Below are positions 1 to 20,335 of a stretch of 64,000 nt of DNA, one piece after another (positions within the stretch are counted from its first letter, which is position 1; each line of letters opens with the position of its first letter). The translations under genes and the position numbers were made by a program. The stretch is from Tubulanus polymorphus (Eukaryota > Nemertea > Palaeonemertea > Tubulaniformes > Tubulanidae): assembly GCF_964204645.1 (NCBI RefSeq), contig NC_134025.1, positions 8,933,001 to 8,997,000 on the forward strand. Reading direction: 5' to 3'. The notes below the pieces were generated by a model. It did no database searches, was not told the DNA's origin, and was given only the letters and a program-made list of their open reading frames with translations.

Positions 1-3000
1 ATTATACTTCATGAAAAGATTACTCAGTGTTATTTGACCCTGCGGCAAACCGTCTGGACTCTTCACAGCGAAAATCGTTTGTTTTGGGCAGACAGTACCG
101 TACCGGTCGGTGATTTACGCTCAGCCCACTCCTTTGTTCAACAAAATCTAGAATCCCATGAGGTAGACCTCAGGCTACGAGGCACCTGGTGTCTTACCCG
201 CGACATAATGAGAAAATGACATGAAAAACACGTCAACATCTCGAAACAAGCTCATTATCTGCGTTGATATCTTTGAAATGTTGCTTTTCATTTCTTCATG
301 TTTTCACCCTCAAAAGAGATGTCACAGATGTACCAATGGTGTGTCAAGAAAGTGGCTTTTACTGAATACTGCCACGATCCGGCGCCTTCGCCATTCTTAT
401 ACTATCGCCATATTTGGTGGCCAATGCAAATGCTGAATTTATGTGCAACAGTGTTTCTAAAGCCTTACGAAAACAACAGTAATAGGCTTAATTTACCATT
501 AAATACGAATCTATTATGATTTTCTCTTAGCTTTATAATCTCCAAATGATATTCAGCGCGTTTGCCTTAAAGTTGGTAATGTTGTTAAGTGTTGTTGTCA
601 CAGTGACTCTTCGCGCCCGATAAATGATTTGCTATTATGATTGGTGCTACAGCCTTCCGTAATGCGGGGATAATGGCCCTATAAATTTCAACTATCAGCC
701 CGCTGCGGCAAATCTGGTGACGTCTCACTGCCATTTGTCGTTTCCAGCGTCCATATTATTCTCTCACCCTATTTCCGCAAGTTAAAGATATCTCGTTTAA
801 ACCCCTCCACCTTAATGGCATGTTTTCCATTTGAACTTCGCAGTCGACGATAAAGGCCATGCAAGTTTCCTTAGTGATTCAATTCACATTTTCTTAAAAA
901 GGATATAGAGCGGTCGTTAAAACGTACAAATTATTGGTACATGCTTAAACCATCCGTATTAAGTCGTCATACAGCATGGAAGATATATAATGTATCTGAA
1001 GAAGTATGAAGGTTTTGGTTCGCGAGCATTTTAGTGTCGAAACGAAACAAAAATTAGAAAATACCGAGAAAGGAAGATTTTACATCAAATTCTACTGCCC
1101 TCTATTTGCTAAAATTATTGTGATGATTTACCGGACATCAGGAAATCTAGTTCCGTTAAATCGCCATAAAATTACCATCACAAACTGTGGGGCCTTAATC
1201 AGCGCCAAGTCCACTCCAAATGTCAGTATTTGCCTTTCCCTTGATAGATCATTAAGAGGTGATTTTTCGGAACGCACTGAACTGATTCATAGCAATATTC
1301 CCGATTGGTCAGTTCATTGTGTTGAACAAAAACGTAAGGATGCTCCGGATATCAAAATGGTCTCGTACAAATACGAGATATACAAATCAAATGCTACTAT
1401 GAAGAGAATTTAAAAAATCCAAAGTCAAATCCGCGATTACAGTTCGTGTGTGTGTGTAATTTGATAGACCTTTCGTAAAATTGAAGAATCTTAAGATATG
1501 AAGAGCAAACTATTTAATCGCTGTACTCGAGCGTGAAAAGAGCAATTCTATAATCTATATCGAATTTGACGGCATCTGTGTGAAAACACATCGGATTTTG
1601 CCGTCACGCCGCTTAGCTTCAAACTATGATTTTCAGCTTGACATTAAAACATCAGCCCCTCGAAACCGAGAATCCTTTTACTGAGAGATGCTTCAGCGCA
1701 TCAGCAACGAAGACAAGCACCATCTGGTATTGCTCTTTCCCAGCAGTTCGCCACTTAACCTGCACATAGAATTCAGTCAAATATATTCTTTGAAATCACA
1801 AGTGCATTCGATAAATCAGTTTCAAATATGAAATATCCCTCTCAGCTTGTTTTGAAACTCGTCATTAAACATTAATGATAATGGCAACCTTATGCCGAGC
1901 TAATTATGTCGCGTTTAGAAAAAAATTCACGACCGTTTATGTAATTGCATGCCGCACGGTGTCACGCACACAACCTCCCCGCACGACCGAATAAACGGTG
2001 TAATGGTTTTCATCGAAACTCACTTTGAATTAGAACTGTGAATTATTCACGTAAATTTCGGTTTTACTGCCCGAAACTTGCAACCTCTGTTCATACGTCG
2101 ACATGCAAACTCGACTAATTAACTATGTACAATCAACGATACTCGTAGTAAAGACCGATCACGCAATATCGAAAGATCGGCTACTAGATTCTTCTGCTTG
2201 GCCCACTTGAATGAAACGTAAAACCGGGCCCGTAAACACGAATTTCGATAGCGACTTATCAATTTTGCATGGACAAACCGCGCCGAGTCGTAAATTTGCT
2301 GATCAAGAATAGTAGAATCGATTCGTTATTGCATTCAGGACCGGTTGGCACTCGGACCTAACGAAGGTCAAATTATTGTACACAACACGTTGCTCAAGGC
2401 TGAGGTTTCCATCAAAAACAGCAACATATTAAGCTTTCATCATAGATCTAAATCTGAATCTGAAATCAGCCCAAGAAATTCTATGATTAAATCCAGTGCA
2501 ATTTGGTTTTAGTAACATTGACTGCCGCTTTTGAATTTTTCTAGATTAATTTCATGTTTATTGTTTTGTCCGAATGAATGGCCATCTCGAGAAACTTCTA
2601 AAACGTTACGTGAAAAAGTAAAAATAAAGAACGAACCGAAATATTCTCTTGCAAACGATTTCGCATTGTTGAAATATCATCAGCGCCTGCGCGGAGTATG
2701 GTCATGGATTTAGACTCCCGTGGTCTGATGTGATCGACCCACTTTTTAGATCATGGGGTAAAAAAATAACCTTTAAACGACACACGACGCCTTTGTCAAA
2801 ATATTATTGAAACAGATTGCGCTTGAAGTAGCTTAACCATATGTTACTGAGATGTCCAAACCTCATATTGTGGTACTGCCAACCCCACGACGCGCTGCCG
2901 ACGACTGCATGCTAGCCTTCGTATCCATTGTGTATTTCGCAAAATGGGGCGGTGCGTTTGAACACATTGAAGAATAATTTGAAATCCAGCCGACTCAGGT

Positions 3001-6000
3001 TACTGTCCAGAAATTGATTATGGCTTTAATAATTTTGAAATTCAAAAGCGAATACAACTGTAGATCGATTACGCATCTGAGGTTGATATTCCTCGTTTAT
3101 TTCAGGCTTTTATCACGGTATATCGGGTTCAAACGTCTGAAAACGATTTTCAATGAGAATATTGACGAAAATATTTAATAATAAAGCATAGTTAAAACGA
3201 ACAAGCCTCTGCATTCCATTTTCGTTTATTCTGGAAGGCCCTATAAAAGTGTTCTATAAATCAAAGCTCGTCATTGAAGACGAATTCTATCTGCGAATTA
3301 ACATAAAACTTCATTTGTATTTTGGTTTGAGATACGAGTGAAGGTATCGCGTTCTAGATATCTAGGGGCTCGATCTTTGTTTTGGCTTCAGGAGATCCTA
3401 TACCATCAACAAACCCATAACCAGTTGAATTTAAGAAACTGCGCTACTTCTCGCGGAGAACGAGGTTTTGTCTACGATTACGGCCCTCCCGTCCCCGAGG
3501 CACTTCGCGTAAAGTGTAATTCACCGATTTCTCAAATCATTTAAGAACTTCAAAATAGAGATTCAACGCCGTGAAAATGTTCGATTCATATGATATCTAT
3601 CGAATATCGACCGATTTGCGTTCAACGACTCCGCTATTAAAACATTATCAACCCAAATCATTTTCTTCCAGATCTGTATCACCCCTGCAGGAAACACATC
3701 ACGCGCAACAAATTTTTTATCCTACGGCGCCTGTTGATAATTTCTTCGTTGCTCAAGGCTCCTTGTTCCTTCCATCACTCTTCAGGCCTCGCGGTCAATT
3801 TTACAAAACCAAATAAATTGATTTTGCTGTATTTCCAGATGGAATTGATTCAAGAGCATTGCTAGCAGGGTATTTTGCATGGTGTACTGCATCTCAAAAT
3901 ATACACACGATTTGATGGTTGCATTTCCTTTTTGCCGTTTGCAGAATATTGCTTCGAGGACTATTTAAAAATCTATGTGTCGTGTTTATGTGACAAACAA
4001 AATGCTAACTAAATCCATCAATGAAATTTTCTACTAAAAACCTGATGTTTAACCTTCAGTATACAAGTATTTATAATTCTATATGAAAGTTTTTGAATTG
4101 CGAGGTCGTGACTTTCGTCGGCCAAACACTGGCACCGACTTGAAACATTGTGCTAAAGTAGTGGATTTGTCAAAATTATTCGTGGGAAATAAAGTTTGAT
4201 TAGAATAATGAACCATTTAAGATTAAAGTCACCAGCAGTAAATAGCGACATTTTACCCGTAGTTCTGAACGCCTTGGAGGCGTTTCCTCGGTTGAAGAAA
4301 ATTGCCTCAGATTGATCAATTTTTGAAACAGAACTCCTTTTTTGGGGGGAGAAATTGCTAGCGGTGTATTATGCTGTTTCGAGAAACACGGCGAATCGAA
4401 TTTTCAGCGCGCCTTTGATTTGTGGCCGTGCATTCCGCTAGGCATTACCGATTGAAGATGTATGATAAATTAATGGTTTTAATTAGACACCTCGTCTATG
4501 TTGTCATGATGAAACCTTCCATTAAAGCAAGTCGTAATGAGCGATGTCGCATTAGGTCGTAACATCAAGTAAGATACACTAAATCGCATCGGCTTTATAC
4601 GGAATTTAAATGTCAGCAATTTTCAGTTTCCGCTGTGATTCAATGACATGCACCCTACCGTTTGCTCGGGATTCGCAGATACTCGTTAATCAAGTTTTTC
4701 CTGGCAAGCGAGGAAGTAAGTATGCCCCAGTCCATTTCAACTCACGCGAGACGGCCTCTTTCCAGCGATTACGGCTCTGGAGGTTTAACAAATTCTGGCG
4801 TCGACTCGCGTGACTTGGGAACTATATCCGACAAAAGCCGTAAATTGATTAATAAACAGGGCGAAATTTGAAACTGATTTTATTCAGGAATTGTGTCAGA
4901 CCGAGTTTGTCAGCGTCGGCTTGAAACGGTTTTAATGTCTTTGATGTGATGGGCGTCGTATTGTTTTTGCGTATAACACTATTAAGGTTGAACACATTAG
5001 GGAACTTCGTGATTCACAGAGTTTGCGGAGTCGGCCGCCGGCGACGACAACGGATACTAATTAGAACATGAGATCATCTCAACGACTAATTACTTTTACT
5101 GTGGATAAGCTGGTGTGATTTGTCGCGAAAGACTCCTTGTCTACGATGTAATCGGTGTTTTTCCCGTCCGAAAGAAGGATTTGCGTCTGTAGTCACAAAA
5201 ATTGATGTCCCTTCGTGTTGCTAATCAATTTTAACAGGAATACCGACAGACGGTATCGACCCCGAAGACCTGCAAAGAGATCCTTCGTAAAACAACGTCA
5301 ATACGTTTTGATTTTAGAATAGCGGGAACATTCAACCATGCTGCAGCAAAAAATTCTTTCGACAAGAGAAGAAACATCCAGAAAAAAATACATGCAATGT
5401 CTTGGTCAATCGTGAACAAAAAAAAGACACAATCTACGGCAATCTTCTATGGTAGCTCAGAACCATTTCCTGTACACATTAAAATCAGCGTATGCGCTTA
5501 ATGGTTATGGATTTTGGGCTTGTTTTCTATACAAGTGTAATCCCTATCTTCCCGGAAACGAGGAGATTTCCTTGCAGGGAACATTCAGGAAACGGCTAGA
5601 TTGAAACAATGTTGTTGCGACGTTGAACTGATCGGCTTTAGCTGGCAGACTGGTTGGCCATCGGGCCGCAGTTGTATGGATCCATCGTTTTTAGTCCCCC
5701 ATTTATGTTAACATGGTTCTGAGCAGATTGATGTATACGTTGCTGTCGTTAGGCCACATTAGTTATATATTGTTAGTCGAAGATACGTGAAGCCATTCTT
5801 TTTCATTTCTAATCGTGTTGCTAGTATGTTAATTTGGTCTATGCTAATTTACGCGATGACAATCATGAAACCCTAAAACTTGTCCCCTGTAGTAACGAAG
5901 TTTGACTTTGTTGGACACGTAATTATTACCTCTTGCTGGCATGGAAATTATACGTTTTCGGTGTCATTATTAACGTACAGATTCTCGAACCAAACTTGTT

Positions 6001-7366
6001 TATACCATGGATATTTATGCAGGCAGAGTCGATTTTTCACGATCCACACCTATTAGTCTGTCATGAAGAACCTTCGTCGTCAAAAACGAATTGGAAATTT
6101 CCAGTGATTCCACTGTCATTACAAGTGTCATGGCGAAAGTATGAACGTTCATTAATGGCCGGTCAAGTGTCCGGGTGTGATGTAATTAGTCGGTGTTCTG
6201 CCCGTCGGGATGGGTTTTTTTTTCTCGTAAACTTAGGTCGTCTTCGCGCTGGATGACAATAATTGGTATTAATGGGAATCCAAGCCTTGGCCAAATCTGG
6301 GAATTAGTCGTTGTTTGTTGCTCTTAGTCGATGTCATAAATCAACACAGAGAAAGCAATAGTACGACTATGAGAGGTTCTTCGCCTTCGGGATGCTGCCT
6401 TTTGACAATTTAAGAGTGTTTTAATCCTGTCAAAGGCTGCTAATGGAACACGCCACCGAAGGTGATCGGGTGTCACTCGAACAGCCATTCTCGGCGTTCT
6501 GTCCTACCGATTTCGGTTAATTGGTGCCATCCCTGTGATAAACGCGATTCCTCGTGATGTTAACGGCGGATTAACATGTGTAAGCCCCGTAATAAGTGAA
6601 AGTCAGCATGTTCCTGAAGACTCTCTATGTGTTGAAGTATAATAAGTCCCCGAGCTTCTGCTGCGTGTTAACTCAAAACATTATTTTTAGATTACATACA
6701 GCCATTGAAAGTTCTCTTTTGATAGTGGGGACATAGGTGGAGAGCATATGATGACAGTCATCAAGACCATACATACCTAATATTGTTATGAACAGATGAT
6801 AAAGTATATAAGTACCTTTGAATATATACGATTGAAAGTAGAAAACAAGATTTTATGCAAAAGTCAGTCATTTAATATCTGAATTTCGTGTATAAAATTA
6901 CATAATACATGTATATAATAATATAATATATCTATAATCGATCGTAGAAAAATCTATTGACGCCGAATTTGGCACATGTAATACAAAATATTGAATACAA
7001 TCGGCTCCGTGATTTACCGAAGAAAATTATTCGTAATTTAAACAAAACACCTTATTTCCTTGTCTACAGAAACAGCTCTAGTTGCTAAATGTCTCATTAT
7101 TCTATTCATCAGTTATAAATCGATGGGCATTCGCCACGTCAACCTTAACGTTTTCTTTCTAGTTACGTTCATCCTACCATGTCATGTTTATTCTATAACT
7201 GCCGACGGCTCGGTTTAATTGGTTCCGCGTATGTAATATTGAGCTAACACAAGAATTCTCTAGGTCTATTGGTTTTTAAGACTTCTTGAATTTCAAAGTT
7301 CCAGTTTTTTATTTCGCTAAGTTCATTTGAAACGTTGCGACTGTGATATCGACTATTCTTTTACCA
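1..7366. other. Non-coding 3' flank of Runx-A, no gene recognised
   Basis: About 7.3 kb with no open reading frame that resembles a known protein or can be chained through splice sites. The longest frame (1006-1413, plus) has low-complexity composition and no recognisable motif. The part next to Runx-A should contain its 3' UTR: a minus-strand AATAAA lies at 7308-7313, 54 bases after the stop codon. A short TG microsatellite is at about 1447-1457. Nothing else supported. Confidence 0.6.
7308..7313 (-). terminator. Likely polyadenylation signal of Runx-A
   Basis: AATAAA on the minus strand 54 bases past the Runx-A stop. Other AATAAA hexamers lie further downstream, so the true cleavage site cannot be fixed from sequence. 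Confidence 0.35.
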
Positions 7367-14256
<6,890 letters not shown>

Positions 14257-14727
14257 TCCGATAAGTTTTTTTTTAAAGTTGTCAGTCGCATCGACTGTAG
14301 AAAGTAGACACGTTTTGAAGGTTGCGGTTTTCGTGAACGAATGTGAGCGAATCGGTGTTCAAAAGCTGTTATAGTTTATACCAATCCTTAATGACTCAAC
14401 CAGTTAACCGCCAACGCACGCTTTATAAATATTCCGGATATAGAAAATAATCTCTATGTATGTTTATTGAGCTATTAGGTCGAGAGAGAAGTGAATACCA
14501 GCATAGTGTTTAGAATGCTATAGTACGACCCTACTGGGATTTTTCCTGGAATTAAACAGTCAGTACAAATGAACTATTCCAGGAAACCCGCTACGCGTGC
14601 GCTAAACCTATTTTGTTTGTAAACAGACAGGAAATCGCTACACAAATAGGTCACTATCTTACTACAAACCGGTCTAAAGTAGTAAAATTCACTGATATTT
14701 GAAAAAGCTGAATCAAGAATTAGCCTA

Positions 14728-14728
<1 letters not shown>

Positions 14729-14787
<59 letters not shown>
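14729..14787. repeat. TA dinucleotide microsatellite
   Basis: About 29 uninterrupted TA units, roughly 0.5 kb upstream of the Runx-A proximal start. Likely length-polymorphic. Confidence 0.97.
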
Positions 14788-14789
<2 letters not shown>

Positions 14790-16094
14790 AAACGTGCTAC
14801 TATAAGTATCAATACATACTTCAATGGTGATCAATTCATTTTTGATGAGGCATCAACTAATGTAACATTCTTATGCGGTTGGATAATATCCAAGAATGTT
14901 TATGGCGGCGCAGTCATTATTTTCCTAAAACAAATAAACACCTTACCGCTGGAATTGCGAATGTATAAGGCCGATAAAAAAAAGTCGTGTTTCGAGCTAG
15001 AAAAGCTCGGGAATTTATCCCCTTTTTGGTGAAATATAATATTTGCTGCGACAACTGACGTGAAGGCGAAAAAGTCAACTAACACCCATCATTAGTGCGC
15101 AATTATCAACTTAATGCTTGTGTATGGATTTTGATGTAGATCAACAACAAACATTAGTTATTTCACCAGATCAGGACATCTGTAAAACAGACTGCATAAA
15201 ACAAAAAAACAAAACTTGCGATGTTCCGAAATCTAAATATACGTAAGTGATGATAGTTACCCGTCGAAAAGTGCTATCCGGCCAAGCCGGTTTCGGACCT
15301 TTCCGGTTACACGTACGTAAATTAATATATATCACGTGCCGTATGGTATGGCAGCGGACCAAGTATTTCTCAACAGGAACTACTACTATCTAACGAGATA
15401 CTGCGGAAAATAACATTGAGAGTTGCCAGCCGACATTTTTTATTGTAAAATTCCCTGTAGGATTTTTATATCCGGAAAAATTGTCCATCCCGTGATTGTG
15501 CGTCATTTTTATCAACTCCATCCACGAAAGAACCGATGAAAGACAAATTGATAAAAATAATCGACGAACCTGTTGAAATCATCCCCAACATCCAATTCTG
15601 TTTGCCGATCGCCATCATCCGGCATGTGATGTGACTTCAATAGATGCGAGCGTATATGAAATAAATATTTTGCAACGAATGTTTGACCAATAGCGTACGT
15701 AAATCGCGTGGGTGGTGGGTAATTTACGAATGAATATGTGATGACGGAACAAATGCTCCCCTATGGATAACCCTAACACTATTGTCCTTCCGCGTTTGCT
15801 CGATTAGATAGCGATATATACGGTTCCAGGAAATATTGGGGAAGGGTTACGACGACGCGTATATTTTATAACTGTCATATAGGTCGCAGGGTTAAAGAGA
15901 TAAATACAAGAAAGGCAGCCTACGCCGGTTAAATGCAATCATAGAGAATTAATTCAAATTGCTTCGAGCTATTGAGAATGCCACGTACATCTTCGTGCTT
16001 TGTAATGTTAGTTTATTATTTCAAGCCGCTCTAAGAGGTAGAAAAATTAAATTCAATAATTTTGCAATCGATTAATACATCATCATCGACAGTT

Positions 16095-16200
16095 GCATCT
16101 TCACCCGTCAAGGGATTCGAACCCACTACACTAAAGCTGTTCCCCGAACCCCTTGACCTCACGAGTCGTTGGAGTCGTTACTAGCCGACCAGAATCCGGT
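16095..16200 (-). repeat. tRNA-derived SINE-like remnant
   Basis: The minus strand contains GTGGGTTCGAATCCC, an exact pol III B-box/T-loop sequence, preceded by a D-arm-like GAGGTCAAGGGGTTCG. The segment does not fold into a convincing full tRNA: acceptor stem ends do not pair and spacing is irregular. A SINE remnant or old tRNA pseudogene is therefore more likely than a working tRNA gene. Confidence 0.35.
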
Positions 16201-16520
16201 CGTACCAATCACAGCGCTTGTAACAAACCGTCAGTAGACTTCTGTTGGTTTTCCCGTTAAATTAACCAATCAGCGAACGTTTTACCGAACAAGGAAGTAT
16301 TTCGCAAATCGATATATGACGTCACGCGCAACAGCGCCAGTAATGAAATCACGCTTCGTGAGGCCAGGGGGCTGGTGGAAGCGAGTTCGGGAGTGATACC
16401 GGACCCCTGGCAAGCGAGGATGCGACAGTTGAAGATATAAAGAGATCGTAGTGACATCAACAATTATACATTTTGGACCCGGAATAATATTTTCATTTTC
16501 TTCAATATACCTTGGGTTCA

Positions 16521-16786
16521 CAGGGGCGGATCCAGAAGTTTGAGCTGAGGGATTGAAGCACAGTGTTTTCCCAGGTATATTTTTTATATTGCAATGAAAA
16601 ATGCATTTTTTAGAATTTGTGCATTACCTACAGTAATTTCTGGCAGACGCCGACACAGCAATCGATAAAGATTTGAATTGTAGTTAGTTTATCATTTATA
16701 TGATTGCTAATCCAGAAAATTTCGAACCCAGAGCAGGGGGTCGACGCCCCCTAACCCACCCTCCCCTCGCCTTGGATCCGTCCCTG
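16521..16786. mobile_element. Short non-autonomous DNA transposon (TIR CAGGGRCGGATCCA)
   Basis: The left end reads CAGGGGCGGATCCAG and the right end is the reverse complement of CAGGGACGGATCCAAG, so about 266 bases are bounded by terminal inverted repeats of about 15 bases. CAGGG-type ends suit hAT-like MITEs. No clear 8-base target duplication is visible, so the copy is old or the family assignment is wrong. No transposase inside. Confidence 0.6.
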
Positions 16787-19700
16787 CTTCCTCGTGATAC
16801 ACTGCGCATTGGTAAAAGCACTTCACTGTGATTCCTAGCTGGTCATTAACATTGATGCGCGGTTCAACGGTTTGTAAGATAGTAACCGGTCGAACACACA
16901 ACCACCGCTCATCATTAGAATCAGGCACTTGTGCCTCAATGGTGGTAGTGTGCATGCATTTTTCATGCGTTTGTATTTTCTAGAAAAACCTTTGTGTGAT
17001 TCTTAATTGATTTTCATCGTGAGAAAAAAAGAGCTCGTGAGTGAGCGAGTAGTCTGCATACATTCCCATCAACGCGTGCAACGGGCGCGCGTTCGGCAGA
17101 AATCAATTCTGTCAACATACTCGACGGATGTTGGCGGGAGCTAGCTCTCTCACTTCGGAAGAATACTGTTTGGGAGACCGATCTTCCTATTGTGACTCTT
17201 TGTGGAAGGCCGGCAGTATTTTCCAAGCATTCGCACATTTTTTTTGACATTTTGTTCATCACAACGCTGACAATTCCTGAAAAAAATACTTGAAATGGGT
17301 TTATCATCTTTCGAAGCATTTGACTGCTAAAAGTCTGCAAAACCACAACGATTATATGAAACCATTCATCTTTTGATGCCATTGTATTTTTCATTAAACG
17401 GTATTTTTCAAATAGATTAAGAGAGGTGATCATTATTGCACAGCACGATGTGTACATTTTTGTTGCGGTGTTTATCGAGCGAAGAAGATGTCCCCAAAGT
17501 ATCCTTCGCCCACGTTGTCAGACATGCTTTTGTTCGTCGGCAAAAACGGCGGAAACAATTACAAAGTAGACGCGCTCAATCCAGGTTATAAGTTCCCCGC
17601 CCTACCCCGGCAAAAAGTTTAATTCCGGGTTCTCGAGTTATTGAATTAGATTATAGTGCACGGCTGGTCGAGATGGTTTGAACGGAAACCAATTGTAACT
17701 TGATCATTACCAACCAGCGAGTCGGTCACGTATTTTTTTAGTTCATAGTAAGGCGGCTTTGCTTCACCAGGATTTGCCTCGGGGTACCTCAAGCATCCGC
17801 ATCATTTCAATGAAAATCCAAATGATGTATGCATATTTTACGATCATTTATATAATGAGAAGGTGATAGATATGACACTCTAGTACGTACATTTATTTTA
17901 GAATATGTAAAATACCCACGTAGAGTTATATCAAATTTCTATGTAGATATATAGTTGATAGTTATCTTTGACTAGAAGCAGGTATTTCTTTGAATTAGAT
18001 CCTTGATATTGATGCACGCCGCTTAATCGGTTTCATTTACCCTTAAACAAAACTGAAACGCGTTTGAGAGATTAAAATTTCAAAAACGAAACTGAAAATA
18101 AATCGAACGCTCGGGACGGATCAAAATGGATGAAAGGAAATGAAATGTTGACGCGGTGGTTAAATTGGCAGATACCCGATTTGTGTACGAATAGCTTCGA
18201 CGAAACAGCTGAAGGGTGAAATACAAATGATACCGAGTAGTTCTGTTCGAATCGGTTGGGTGAAATGCCCGCGTACGTAGATTAATTCGCAGTCAAATTC
18301 GGCGAAAATTGCATCCATCTTACGCCGAAGTAAAGTCATTAGAACAATCCGTCTGTCGCGCCAGTGCGTGTGCCTCGTTGGTAAAGTAGGGATCACTCTT
18401 CACCGCATGGGAACCCAGGTATCATTCAAAGCTTTCGTAAGAGTTTTATATTCAATCTTAATCGCTATTGATTTTGTGCTGAAAGCACAAGACTCCGGTT
18501 TAGGCGGCGACTGGGAACGTTATATTACTGTTCAAAAGACAACCCGAGAACACGTGAGCCAATGGATGCGAATAAAGCGATTTCACGTACGGCTTTATTT
18601 GGCTCCGAATGTCTCGTCACAGTCGAGACTTCTTGAAATCATATGGAGATGAAAAAGGAGATAGAGCGATCATTTAAGTGGTGGACGGATATTTCCTTCT
18701 TTTCGATAAAGACGAGTTCATCGGAAATTAGAAATTACAACGAAAAAAAATCATGAGTTGCGCGCGTAAGCCTATAGTAAACAGCACATAAACGAAATAA
18801 TGGTCCGCAATAATCTGGTCACTACTCTAACTGGTGTACCCGAATCGTTGACCGGAAGTACCTTGATGGCATTTGCATGTGTAGCTTTCTGCAATATGGC
18901 CTGTCATCTTCCTGTAATAACGAAGCGTTTTTATTGTTCTTCGCTACATTAAGTGACAATTTATGGCTTGTTCAGACAACGCGTACGTATTCTCCAGAGG
19001 TTGAACGTGGGCTGAAAGCGGACCCGAGTTTATATCAAGCTTAATGAAGCTGAGTAAATGGTCCATTAAAGCGTCGTTATCAAATTGTGCTGAAATTTGG
19101 TGCGCGTTAAACGTGTGTACGTGTAAGAAGATACATTTTACAAGAAACTGATCCAAGTTACAACAAACTGATTCGATGTTGCCGAATTTTCCGGTCTTCG
19201 TCATGTCTATGTTACCCTCAACTTCGTACTTGTCCGGCTAATTGGTTCCTCGACCGTACACAGACTGAACACGCAATTTTCGCATGTTCTGCGCGTTCGA
19301 ATTCCAAACGACTGCGTTAGATCTCGACCCGTTGAACTAATACTCGTGCTCGTTTTTTTTATTTAAAGGGAAAAATTGAGAAACTTTCGTTGATTGCTAA
19401 ATTTCACATCGATTATAGTTTCGTCTGTCGTGAAATGAGCATCACTATGCATAACATGTAATTGCGCGCTCTAACTCCGCCATTTACCAAGTGCGACGTT
19501 AATGTTTCCCCTTCGTCCCAATGTGTGTTGCCAAATCGATTTTGCCTTAAAACCTTCTTGACTTGTAGTAAAATAGTAAGAACTATTAATGAGAGATTGT
19601 AACGAAACCCGTGAATGACTGCTCACACAGGACCCATAAAGTAGACATTTCCTGATAGGGTGTTAATCTGCTACCTCTTCAAAGGGCACAATACAATACG

Positions 19701-20240
19701 GTGACTTTTGAATGAAAAGAAAACCCATTGGAATGTTCACTGAAACGTACGAGAACTAATTTAAAATTCTTCATTAACTAGAGTGAATAATATGTATTAT
19801 GTAAACATTTCAACTGCAGGGAACCAATTAAGCATTAGTTTCTACGTCGCCGATGATTGTCATTATTTCTTCAGAAAAAAAAAACAATTTCTTGTCTTCA
19901 TTAGATGAAATTCATTCCTGTAAGATGCGGAAGAAGGCATCTGTCTGGTTGAAATTTATTACAAATACAGTCTTGTTCCGATCGGTGTTTTCAAACTCTT
20001 TTGTTAACAAGTGTACCGTGATGTTCACTTGTTATAATTGTCGCATTTTATTTCCACGTATCGCAAGTTAAATGTCAGCTAGATAATATTCCCATTTCCT
20101 CATTTTTGTTATCGAGTTTAAATGTTGGTGCTGATGTGCTAAGTCGGAAGTGCTCCGTGATGTCGTATCCCTGAGTGTCGGAGGCGACGAGTTAGTCTTT
20201 TGTTTCGGTGTGTTTTGCGTCGCGCGGAGTGTGTTCTTAC

Positions 20241-20335
20241 GGCGTGGTTGAGTAACCAGATTTCCTTGGTTCACTAACCACGGCGAGATTTTCGAATTAA
20301 CCATGTAGCTTGCTTGAACGGTTGCATTGTGGTTT
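20241..20335 (-). promoter_or_regulatory. Cluster of three Runx-type (GTGGTT) sites upstream of Runx-A
   Basis: GTGGTT lies at 20244-20249 (plus), AACCAC at 20276-20281 (the minus-strand site), and canonical TGTGGTT at 20328-20334 (plus), all within about 90 bases and 6 kb upstream of the Runx-A ATG. Vertebrate Runx P1 promoters and 5' UTRs carry clustered Runx sites for autoregulation, so this is a candidate distal promoter. That role is inference. Confidence 0.35.

Noticed and set aside
1006-1413. 135-codon open frame on the plus strand
   Set aside because: No recognisable motif, no splice partners and biased composition; consistent with a chance frame.
5933-6256. 107-codon open frame on the plus strand
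   Set aside because: Alternative start codon, no family resemblance and no neighbouring exon in phase.
16095-16200. Possible working tRNA gene
   Set aside because: Same reasons: exact B-box but unpaired acceptor ends.
17014-17457. 147-codon minus-strand frame between the Runx genes
   Set aside because: Considered as a distal Runx exon or separate gene; no conserved motif and no phase-matched donor leading to the Runx-A acceptor.
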